Shown: piece by piece, positions 18,961 to 26,302 of the stretch
Numbering within the stretch: the stretch's first letter is position 1
Layout of the letters: every line of letters begins with the position of its first letter
Origin: a virus
DNA: 26,302 nt
Direction: 5' to 3' (one strand)
IMG/VR virus record: IMGVR_UViG_3300025122_000129
Coordinates: 1-26,302 of that record
The notes under the pieces: generated by a model
The model's database searches: none
What the model saw: the letters and a program-made list of their open reading frames with translations, nothing else
What the model was told of the DNA's origin: nothing
Translations under genes and position numbers: made by a program

Positions 18961-21900
18961 GGGCGGTACGAACCGATCCCTTGGTTGATCAAGCCTGAAG
19001 TAATGTCTCCGGGGAACATCTGAGCAAAGCGCTGTCGGTTCTCAAGCGTTGTACCTTGGGCCGTGGGTTGTGGTGCAGGTGCGGGAGCCGTGGGCCGTGG
19101 TGCGGGAGCGGGTGCGGGAGCGGGTGCGGGAGCAGAGGCCGCTGGGGCTTGTCCGGGGATTAACGCACGTCCCACACGTGGAATATATTCCATGAGCGGT
19201 TTTACAAACCCACGAGACTGGGGGGTTGGGGCGTCTTCTGGAAAAGGCTGTTCAACGTCTTCGGCCCGGAATACGTCATAACCTAGAACGGGTCGTCGCA
19301 CAATAGCGGCAACGGGTGCCCCAAGGCTGTAAGCTATAGCATTACCTATGATTTGAGCCGCAGCTACCTTTTCCTTTTCGGTACGCCCTTTTTTAAGAAG
19401 CGCTTCTAACAGTTCCGCCCCGTCTTTTCCCGGCGTAGAGGCCTTGATAAGAATGTCCTGAATCAGAACGGAGGGCATGTCATTGAGATAGGCTTTTGCG
19501 AAAGTTGCGGCTGCACCCGGTATTTGAACTGTCCCGCCCATTCCTGTTTTTGCTGCAAAGGTGCGACCCGCTGCCGCACCAATTACTCGTGCCGCAAATA
19601 CAAAAAGCGGAGAGTCGTTTTCCAATATTTTAGATACATCTTCGCCCTGATCGGCTAGACGTTCCAGTTTAGCCATTTGCGTGATGATATTGTCTAGTTT
19701 TTTGTTAAACGTCGTACCTACGATTTCATCATCGACCAGAGCCTCAAGAAGCGGGGGCATTCTATGCCCGTTATGCTCCGGTTCAAATAAAACCTTGTGG
19801 ATCTTTTTAAGGCTATAGCCGTCGGGGGTTCGCGCCTCTTCAAAGGCGTATTTGATAATCGAGTCCCTGAAAGCCTCACGAGCCTCTGTATTAGGGTGCC
19901 CCTTTGCCAAGCGAACCAATTCTTTGTACTGAGCAGAAAAGTTTTTGTTGTCCTTCCGAAATATGTTTGCCACTACTTTGGTAGGGTTTTCGTTCCCTAA
20001 AAGTTTTGCCCACACAGCTTCTTTTTGCATGCTCGTCCAAAAATCACCTACGGGCGTCGCCGTTTCACCCGGACCTTTAAGTGCAAAATCTACACTGTCA
20101 GGGAAGTCGGGATGGTTGTTGTAATAAGCCGATACCAATTGATCTCGTTGGGGAAGGTCCGTTAAATCCTTCCGTAACGTACTTAGAATGTCTAAGGAAA
20201 GAATCTCTTTGTGGTCCTCTAAAAACTTTCCCCATTTTTTCTCGTCTACTATCGCACGATTAATGGTTTCCCCCGTCGCGGGGTTCCGAACCGGAGTGAC
20301 AACAACAGCCTCATCTCGAAAGGCCTGTCGCAGGAACATATCCAGAGCGTCATTGACGCCTGCTTTTCTTAGACCTTCGTCTTCAATGAGCGATGCTATA
20401 TTTGGAACAGAAAACCCTTCTGCTGTTTTGTCAATACCTCTTGAGGCGGTTTCTAATAGGGATAGGGCCTCTTGAAGTTCGTTATACTTTATAGCAACCG
20501 CATTACTGCTTCCCTTGAACATTTCATCTAACGCTAATTCTGGCGGTACTTTATATTGTCCCGTTCCCTTTACGTGTCCCAGAGTTCCACCAAAGCTCCT
20601 TGAAAAGCTGTCGTTAAGTGATCTGGAAAACGTGTAGGCTTTTATCAATTTTTTTATATTAGAACCTACATCCTGAGCTTCATCAATTACTGCTCCAGAA
20701 ATGGGGTCTATGTTAAGGTTGGCCCCCATATCATCCAGCGCCGCGTCCGCTAATTCGCCATAAATTCGACGGGCGTTATAATTAACCACTTCCCCGGCTT
20801 GCGTACTTCTTACGCTGTTCAGCATTTCCGATCTAAAATTCATAAGCTCTCGTAACGTGGTACGTTTAAAATGCTCCGGTGCTGTACCATCCGGATTACT
20901 GACGCTTGTAAGTTCGGCAGTTAGCCTCTCTATTTCGGCATCTGTCTTCCGAAGATTCAGCTTTTTCCTTGCCAAGTCTGCGGCGTTTTTTCGTTGTTGG
21001 GACGACAAATTTTTTGTCACACCCTCAATAGTTTCATAGGTGCCGGGTGCCCCTCCTTTTTGCGGCGTGGTTCGAAAGGCCCTTTCCGCTGCGAGCAGTT
21101 TTTCATCTGGGGTTAAACCCGTACCCATAGCCCTGCTGCGAAGATACTTATTTAACGCCAGTCCCGCTGATTGTCCTGCGGATTTTTTTACCGCTTTGTT
21201 TAAATAATCGGACAGCTTTTGGCTGTTTTCTAACTGCTCCGTTAATTGCCCCCACAATTGACCATCTGGGTTTTCTAGGTCTTTGAGAAAAGCGGGGATA
21301 CCCGCTCTCCGTAATTCTTTAAGCGTTACGCCCGGTTTAAAAAGCTTGGCGTATTCGTCATTCCACCGTTTTGCAATATTGTCTACAGACACCTCCATTG
21401 TTTTATCAACGTTCTCATAAAGGCTCTTTTCTACACGCCGCGCTTCTGTTAATGCGCTTTTCATAGTTTTGTGAACTTGCTTATTGACCTCTCTTTGTAT
21501 GGTCGCTGGTGTAGCGTCGGTGCGTTTTGCAAACTCTTCTGTTGTAGTAACCGCATTATCCAACCGTGTATCAAACCATTTTGTAAATGTGTCCTGAAGC
21601 ATTTTTTCTTCTAGCTTCGCCGCCATGTTGACGAGATTTGGATCTGAGTGAGAATAAAGCGCCGTTATAAGTCCGGTTAGTGCAGCATGGCCGTCTCTAG
21701 CCGACCTTTTGTGAACAGCGGAATAAGCGGGGCTTACGTCCGACAAGAACTTTTCTAATATGGAATACGTCGTGCTTCCCGTTAATTGAGACGGCGTAAG
21801 TTCAACCACCTTTCCTGAAACGTCTTCAAACCGTGCATTGCGAAGCGTGGCTAAAAACTCTTCTGGAGTTTCCTCGATACCTCTCTTTTGTAATTCCTCA

Positions 21901-23198
21901 AATAGGTTGACCATGTAATCCGCAGCCTTTTGCTCTCTGGCTCCTTTGCCGAAAGCAGAGCTGACTTTTCGAAAAGGAACTTTGACGAGGGAAAGCATGG
22001 AGCCGGGATAAATGACAGAAGCGGTGACTTCAGCGCCTAATTTAGCCCCGGCTTGAGCCGGATAGAGTTCTTCTGCAATCATTGCCCCGAAAGGCGTCCA
22101 CGCAAGGCCTAACGCAGTTTCGCCTGCAATTACGCTCTTGGGGTGTTCAACGAGGGCTTGCCCAACCTTTCTTAATACCTCTGCGCCGCCCTCCAAGGAT
22201 TCCTGCGAGGCCCTTGTTCCCCTAGCCGCTCTCGCACGGACCCTAGCCGCTTTCTCCCCGGCCTGTTGACGACCCCAGTCGAACATTTTCCTGACAAAGC
22301 CAGAATGGTCGTCGGCTTCTTTAGCCCCCATCACGGCTACGTTTTTAGCAATTGCTGCGGGGGCCAAATTTGGAATGTCTTTTAGCACGTTCGCTATTTG
22401 AAATGTAGCGGGAATAGATCCAATAAACATGCCAGCCGTTCTACCCGCTTCATAACGTGGGTAATCGGCAAGTTCCAATGGGCGCGGTTCACCAAAAACC
22501 TCTTCTACACCTTTTCTGGCAGCAAGTTCCGCACCAATCGCTCCTCCAAACACACCCGCTAAATAGCCCATGCCTTTTGCAATAGGCCCCAATCTTGCGG
22601 CTGCCGCAGCTTTTGCCGCCTTTGGCGCAAGATTCAGAATACGTGCCGATAAATTAGGCTTTTGTACCCCTGTTGCACGTACCCTTGGATCAATCTGACG
22701 AGGTGGGGAAGGATCCCGTGCGGTTTCTCTTAGCTTTTGACCTGCCGCCGATGCTGCACCCGCTGCGCCACGCATAACTTTTCCTGCGCCGCGTCCCCCA
22801 TATGCGCCACCCGCTCCCAAAGCAAGTGTGGGGGCAAGCTCTCTTCCGAAACCACGGGCCGCAGCCCCATAGCCACCCCCGTATTCTTCACGGTCTACGC
22901 CTGTTAATTTGCTTATGATTTCGTCGTAAGAATAGCCCGCTCGTGTGGCGGCTTCTATACTAAAACGGGTTTCTTGGGCCAGTCGTTCAGCTATTTTTCG
23001 CTTGGCCTCTAAATCCTCATCACCCTTTTCTCGTAGGGCCGCATAAGCCCCACGGGTATCAAAATTTTCTATAAATCTGGAACCTGTTGGAGAAACCCCT
23101 AAAATGGGACGAGCCGTTTCCGCTGTGTTTCCAATACTCGATAAAGTATCTTCATCCAGAATTTCGGAGGGGTCTAAAAGGTCTGTGAAATCAGCCAT
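18957..23198 (-). CDS. Large internal virion / DNA-ejection-type protein (1413 aa)
   Basis: The ATG at 23198 starts 6 bp after the upstream stop. The N-terminus is acidic (FTDLLDPSEILDEDTL). Gly/Ala-rich amphipathic segments follow around residues 105-170, 190-275 and 355-415. Then comes a long helical body with charged coiled-coil stretches, an Ala-Pro repeat tract near the C-terminus, and a final ENRQRFAQMFPGD ... GIGSYRP motif. A similar (R/Q)xxxxFPxD-type ending is, from memory, frequent in giant internal proteins of aquatic phages. Size, composition and the position after two other virion-type genes resemble T7 gp15/gp16-like ejection proteins. No lysozyme or transglycosylase catalytic motif was recognised. 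A tape-measure function is the alternative. Confidence 0.7.
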   Translation of the reverse strand: MADFTDLLDPSEILDEDTLSSIGNTAETARPILGVSPTGSRFIENFDTRGAYAALREKGDEDLEAKRKIAERLAQETRFSIEAATRAGYSYDEIISKLTGVDREEYGGGYGAAARGFGRELAPTLALGAGGAYGGRGAGKVMRGAAGAASAAGQKLRETARDPSPPRQIDPRVRATGVQKPNLSARILNLAPKAAKAAAAARLGPIAKGMGYLAGVFGGAIGAELAARKGVEEVFGEPRPLELADYPRYEAGRTAGMFIGSIPATFQIANVLKDIPNLAPAAIAKNVAVMGAKEADDHSGFVRKMFDWGRQQAGEKAARVRARAARGTRASQESLEGGAEVLRKVGQALVEHPKSVIAGETALGLAWTPFGAMIAEELYPAQAGAKLGAEVTASVIYPGSMLSLVKVPFRKVSSAFGKGAREQKAADYMVNLFEELQKRGIEETPEEFLATLRNARFEDVSGKVVELTPSQLTGSTTYSILEKFLSDVSPAYSAVHKRSARDGHAALTGLITALYSHSDPNLVNMAAKLEEKMLQDTFTKWFDTRLDNAVTTTEEFAKRTDATPATIQREVNKQVHKTMKSALTEARRVEKSLYENVDKTMEVSVDNIAKRWNDEYAKLFKPGVTLKELRRAGIPAFLKDLENPDGQLWGQLTEQLENSQKLSDYLNKAVKKSAGQSAGLALNKYLRSRAMGTGLTPDEKLLAAERAFRTTPQKGGAPGTYETIEGVTKNLSSQQRKNAADLARKKLNLRKTDAEIERLTAELTSVSNPDGTAPEHFKRTTLRELMNFRSEMLNSVRSTQAGEVVNYNARRIYGELADAALDDMGANLNIDPISGAVIDEAQDVGSNIKKLIKAYTFSRSLNDSFSRSFGGTLGHVKGTGQYKVPPELALDEMFKGSSNAVAIKYNELQEALSLLETASRGIDKTAEGFSVPNIASLIEDEGLRKAGVNDALDMFLRQAFRDEAVVVTPVRNPATGETINRAIVDEKKWGKFLEDHKEILSLDILSTLRKDLTDLPQRDQLVSAYYNNHPDFPDSVDFALKGPGETATPVGDFWTSMQKEAVWAKLLGNENPTKVVANIFRKDNKNFSAQYKELVRLAKGHPNTEAREAFRDSIIKYAFEEARTPDGYSLKKIHKVLFEPEHNGHRMPPLLEALVDDEIVGTTFNKKLDNIITQMAKLERLADQGEDVSKILENDSPLFVFAARVIGAAAGRTFAAKTGMGGTVQIPGAAATFAKAYLNDMPSVLIQDILIKASTPGKDGAELLEALLKKGRTEKEKVAAAQIIGNAIAYSLGAPVAAIVRRPVLGYDVFRAEDVEQPFPEDAPTPQSRGFVKPLMEYIPRVGRALIPGQAPAASAPAPAPAPAPAPRPTAPAPAPQPTAQGTTLENRQRFAQMFPGDITSGLINQGIGSYRP
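19073..19137. repeat. Ala-Pro coding low-complexity tract
   Basis: A degenerate 6/12-bp repeat (GCGGGA, GCGGGT units) encodes the alternating Ala-Pro linker of the 1413-aa protein on the minus strand. It is probably an extended, flexible spacer before the C-terminal motif. The same tract creates a spurious Gly-Ala reading frame on the plus strand. Confidence 0.8.
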
Positions 23199-23204
23199 GA
23201 TTAC

Positions 23205-23891
23205 TTAAAACGTGAAAAATCGATCTAAATCTTCATCTTCCTCTTCCATGCCTATACCCATTTTTCGCTCATAAGCGTTCGTCAACTTATCGTATTCTCT
23301 TTGAAGCGCCCGCGCCGAGGATAAATCGCGTTTGGTTTTTATAATTTGTTTGCGATCTAACTCCCCCGATTCTAGCTTTTCAAGTAAAAGTTTACCGGCA
23401 AAATCCATAGTGCGGGAGGCGGTTTTAAACTGATTCAAAGATCGTCGGTCATTATAGATAAAACTTTTTGAAGGAACTTGCAGTTTCTGCAACCTTAATT
23501 GGAGTTGTAAATTTTCCTTTCCTGAAATAGTTTTCATCATTTCAGTAGTGGCGATAGTACTTAGCGCATCTAAAGCCGGTATAAGCTCTTCGGCGGATTG
23601 CGACATTGATGGAATGTCTGTACCAAATACCTCATTAGCTAAATCCGAGGCTTGGTTAATATAGAAGTTTGCTTTTGCAGAAACGCCTGTCCCCGCCGTC
23701 AGATCTAAACCCTCAGAAACGCCTAATAAATTAACTTGGCTTTCCTCCCCACGGTCAGGCAAAACCTCCTGCATAAAATCTTCATAGGGTCGATCAGAAT
23801 AAAAGCGCGTATGAAGTTCACGGGCAAGATCTTCAGAGGCCATATCCGCGAACTGAGGATAGCGCTGTTTAAAGTCGGCTATTGTTGGCAC
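23205..23891 (-). CDS. Internal virion protein candidate (228 aa)
   Basis: The GTG start at 23891 has AAGGGGTATTTAAC upstream. The N-terminal segment IADFKQRYPQFADM plus DLARELHTRFYSD and YEDFMQEV (residues 4-43) is a motif shared, from memory, by several phage structural and ejection-associated proteins. The centre is helical with Ala/Ser-rich stretches. The C-terminal third is a charged coiled coil (KRDLSSARALQREYDKL) ending in an acidic tail (EEEDEDLDRFFTF). It is sandwiched between the two large virion genes with gaps of 12 and 6 bp, so all three belong to one transcript and probably one structure, such as the internal core. Function inferred from context. Confidence 0.72.
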   Translation of the reverse strand: MPTIADFKQRYPQFADMASEDLARELHTRFYSDRPYEDFMQEVLPDRGEESQVNLLGVSEGLDLTAGTGVSAKANFYINQASDLANEVFGTDIPSMSQSAEELIPALDALSTIATTEMMKTISGKENLQLQLRLQKLQVPSKSFIYNDRRSLNQFKTASRTMDFAGKLLLEKLESGELDRKQIIKTKRDLSSARALQREYDKLTNAYERKMGIGMEEEDEDLDRFFTF

Positions 23892-23903
23892 GTTAAATAC
23901 CCC

Positions 23904-26302
23904 TTATCTCCCCTTTGGCCCGTAGACTAGCCTGTCTAGCGCGGCTTCCCTTTCGGCCCCGTTTGAATCAAAAAAGTTCGGATCTACATCTTCAAACTTC
24001 AGGTCCATAGCATTTTGTATGGGCATGGTTAGCCCCAGCTTCTTTCGTCCTTGGAGAGCCGCAAGCACCATTTGTGGGAGGGCCTTGCGCGTTTCGAGGC
24101 CTTGCGCGTTTAGCGTGGGATCCAGATAGCCTGTTATAAAAGCGGATAAATAATCCTCCTGAGCAGGAGCTAACGTTCCTTCCGCATAACGCTTCCATAG
24201 GGGCCTCATTGCAAAAATCCTTCGATCTCTTTCTGCTTGAGTGCCGCCCGGAATGTTGTCAAAAACACCCGGTGTGCTGCCTTTAAGATATTCAAGGGCC
24301 TCCTGATCTAAGACCCTCTTTTTAAGCGCCAATGTGCCATATATTGAATCGGCCTCTAGCCCGTGATCTATGTCAAATTGTCGTACGCTTTCATCTAGTT
24401 GGTATATGAACTTGTTCCAGTTGTCTGTGCCCATTGCGATTTCGAGTTGTCTATCGAACGCGGACTCTCGCAGCAAATCTTCTCTGGTGAGTTGGCCCGC
24501 GGTCGCCATCAAGAAGTTCATCCCAAGTTTTTTCTCAAACATCCGTAGCTCTCTGTCCGAAAGCTTCTCTTTGAACTCCTGCACCCTATGAAATTGAGAG
24601 GCCTCCGCATAACCCCGCCTCTCCGCTATTTCTTTTTCTAGCTCTAGAGATAGTCTTCCTGTTTGCGCCGCTGCTAGGCCTAAACTCCACTCATCTAGAC
24701 TTCTAGCGCGTTGTAATCTTAGCGCCTCGCGCCCTTGTCTAAGCTGGGCCTCATTAAGATTTTCGTTAAGGCGTAGTTCTCTTTCAGACCTTATGTTTTG
24801 GTTTTCTTCTCTATGCTGGGCTAGTGCCCGATCAGTTTCCAGTCTTAGATTAGTCTGGGTAAGCGCTGCATTATTTGTCATAATAGTTTGCGCTAGGCTG
24901 GTTTTTATCGTTGCTGCTCTGTCGATAGTGTTGTATAGGTTATCTACCTCGCTTATAGCAGCATTGATCCTGCCGGTCAGCGCACGACCTTCTAAAGAGT
25001 TGTCGCCTTCATTTTTTGCAAGTGCTGCCTGCAAGGTGCGAGTTGCCAGCGCTAAAGTCTGTTCCTGCGTGTAATCACCCTCTTTCATCTTAAAAAGATT
25101 TCGGGCATCAAAATTCCCCTTTGACACCTGAAATATCAAGTCCTTTTCAAGTTTACGCTCCCCCGCGACGAACTCTCGGTGCGCGGTTTCTTCTTTTTCG
25201 GTGGCCGCGAGGGCGGCGGTTTTCACACCCCGTTCTTCCTGTCTTTGCAGCGCCAGACGTTCCCCCATAGTTTTAGGCACTTGCGAAAAAGCGGCTGCAA
25301 ACTGCGCCGCAGGAGATCGTGAGGCAACATTCTCACCACCCGCACCGCGCCCACCGGCAAAGTTTAAGCCCGCACCCGCAATGTCAAAGAGCATCTGGGA
25401 TTTAGTAAACTCCTTGTCAGAGCCTAAAACGTCTTCGTAAAGTTTAAGCCGCTCGTCAAAGTTTTTTTTAAAGCGCTCGGGATCTTGATACTGTGTGTCA
25501 AAGTCTGCCTTTGTCGGGTCAAAGCGCATCGTGCCCGGATCTCCGAGTACTGTCGCCTCTGTTGTCCCCGCATTTGCAAGGGGTGCTGCTTTGTAGCTAA
25601 AGGCCTCCGGGGCTATTCGACTTCTAACGTTGCCTCCCCCCAGAGTTCTAGTAGCCCTCGCTGCTACATCAGATAGGGGTGCCCTCTTGCTTAAATCGGG
25701 AATGCTATCTGCCGTAAACAGGTCTGCTGCTGTGTAGCTCGGCATCGTGGCCCTATCTCGGGGACCTAACCTCTGAATAGTGGCATCGGGGACGTTATAT
25801 CCCTTCAGAGCGCTCTCGCCCCCTGCTATAGGGGTTATCTCCGTTTTAAAATCCCCAAGCCCAAGCAGCCGTTGAATAGTGGGATTACCATAGGCCTCCA
25901 ACCCCAATGCCCCCAAGCCACCTAGACCCAGCGCTGTAGCACTCCACGGATTTGCGAGGGCGGCTCTCCAACCCTGTCCGGCTCCCCATTGGAGACCGCG
26001 ACCTACAGAACCCAAGGCTTTGTCTGCGACACCACCGCCCCAGTCAAAATGCTGTACGGGGCCGCCTTGAGCAAAACGCTGTATCGGGCCGCCGTAGGCC
26101 ATTCCTCCGGGCGGTGGTCCCATCATGGCTCCGGGCGGTGGACCCATCATGGCTCCGGGCGGTGGACCCATCATCGCTTCAGGGGGGAGCGCTTCCATTG
26201 CCGGTTGTGCACCAGCCATCATCAAATTGCCGACGCCCTCTCCCATCGGAGTGGCTTCGCCCTCTCCCGTCAGCATTTCAGCACTACTCGATAATTCCTG
26301 CA
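23904..26302 (-). CDS. Large virion protein, 5' end cut by the window edge
   Basis: The frame is open to the right edge: no stop lies between the ATG at 26276 and base 26302, and the upstream codons read QELSSSAE. No ribosome binding site precedes that ATG, so the true start is probably outside. The visible part is at least 790 residues. It contains a Pro/Gly/Met repeat (PPPGAMMG three times), Gly-rich GGPIQRF and GGPVQHF motifs, and a Gly/Leu-rich hydrophobic segment (ATALGLGGLGALGLEAYG). A large Gln/Arg/Glu-rich helical region with coiled-coil character follows (about 400-600), then a compact C-terminal domain. It is the first visible gene of the three-gene virion set. An ejection-protein or internal-core role is likely but unproven. 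Confidence 0.75.
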   Translation of the reverse strand, partial: QELSSSAEMLTGEGEATPMGEGVGNLMMAGAQPAMEALPPEAMMGPPPGAMMGPPPGAMMGPPPGGMAYGGPIQRFAQGGPVQHFDWGGGVADKALGSVGRGLQWGAGQGWRAALANPWSATALGLGGLGALGLEAYGNPTIQRLLGLGDFKTEITPIAGGESALKGYNVPDATIQRLGPRDRATMPSYTAADLFTADSIPDLSKRAPLSDVAARATRTLGGGNVRSRIAPEAFSYKAAPLANAGTTEATVLGDPGTMRFDPTKADFDTQYQDPERFKKNFDERLKLYEDVLGSDKEFTKSQMLFDIAGAGLNFAGGRGAGGENVASRSPAAQFAAAFSQVPKTMGERLALQRQEERGVKTAALAATEKEETAHREFVAGERKLEKDLIFQVSKGNFDARNLFKMKEGDYTQEQTLALATRTLQAALAKNEGDNSLEGRALTGRINAAISEVDNLYNTIDRAATIKTSLAQTIMTNNAALTQTNLRLETDRALAQHREENQNIRSERELRLNENLNEAQLRQGREALRLQRARSLDEWSLGLAAAQTGRLSLELEKEIAERRGYAEASQFHRVQEFKEKLSDRELRMFEKKLGMNFLMATAGQLTREDLLRESAFDRQLEIAMGTDNWNKFIYQLDESVRQFDIDHGLEADSIYGTLALKKRVLDQEALEYLKGSTPGVFDNIPGGTQAERDRRIFAMRPLWKRYAEGTLAPAQEDYLSAFITGYLDPTLNAQGLETRKALPQMVLAALQGRKKLGLTMPIQNAMDLKFEDVDPNFFDSNGAEREAALDRLVYGPKGR
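26107..26178. repeat. Three 24-bp tandem repeats encoding PPPGAMMG
   Basis: Units at 26107-26130, 26131-26154 and 26155-26178 differ by only one base from one to the next. They lie inside the partial virion gene and encode an eight-residue Pro-Gly-Met repeat. Near identity at the DNA level suggests recent slippage or duplication. Confidence 0.92.

Noticed and set aside
19063-19281. 72-codon Gly-Ala repeat frame
   Set aside because: Reverse reading of the Ala-Pro linker of the large virion protein.

Overview
The window is a stretch of tailed double-stranded DNA phage genome (Caudoviricetes). No host genes, tRNAs, rRNAs, insertion sequences or CRISPR arrays were seen. The evidence is a terminase small subunit, a compact phage replication operon (SSB-like protein, AEP primase, SF1 helicase, family A DNA polymerase, SNF2-type helicase), many short overlapping minus-strand genes, and three large internal virion (ejection-type) proteins. 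The virion proteins are of the kind found in podovirus-like phages from aquatic bacteria. The polymerase carries Leu at the E. coli Pol I F762 position, a variant common in aquatic viromes. Host and exact taxon cannot be fixed from the sequence.

Layout. (1) 1-541 is non-coding. It holds a 12-copy heptamer array, three DnaA-box-like nonamers and a dense GATC cluster, so it is a candidate replication origin. (2) 542-5573 is a minus-strand block of small early/accessory genes. It includes a DUF932 protein, small Cys-rich proteins, a PD-(D/E)XK (VRR-NUC-like) nuclease and the terminase small subunit. Near-identical hairpin terminators punctuate it, and two transcription units start from almost identical promoter plus 5'-hairpin cassettes. 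(3) 5574-6006 is an AT-rich divergent intergenic region full of short direct and inverted repeats. (4) 6007-7494 is a lone plus-strand gene with its own terminator. It fuses a GHKL (Hsp90/MutL/histidine-kinase fold) ATPase to a C-terminal HExxH zincin-like motif, and is the most unusual gene in the window. (5) 7535-9310 is a second minus-strand block of very small unknown genes, coupled by 4-8 bp overlaps. (6) 9385-9516 is a 43-residue single-TM protein on the plus strand with a clean promoter and ribosome binding site. (7) 9551-17402 is the minus-strand replication operon, read in the order coiled-coil protein, SSB-like protein, primase, unknown 395-aa protein, SF1 helicase, PolA, ribbon-helix-helix-like protein. 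(8) 17503-18960 is the SNF2-type helicase, on the plus strand and divergent from the replication operon. (9) 18957-26302 is the virion module on the minus strand, and its first gene runs off the right edge.

How it fits together. The replication genes supply priming, synthesis with proofreading, strand separation and ssDNA protection. No DnaB-type helicase or ligase is visible here. The terminase small subunit and nuclease relate to packaging and DNA processing, while the terminase large subunit, portal, capsid and tail genes must lie outside the window. The left-arm genes and the GHKL-zincin protein are probably host-takeover or anti-host functions, but that is inference from position, size and orientation.
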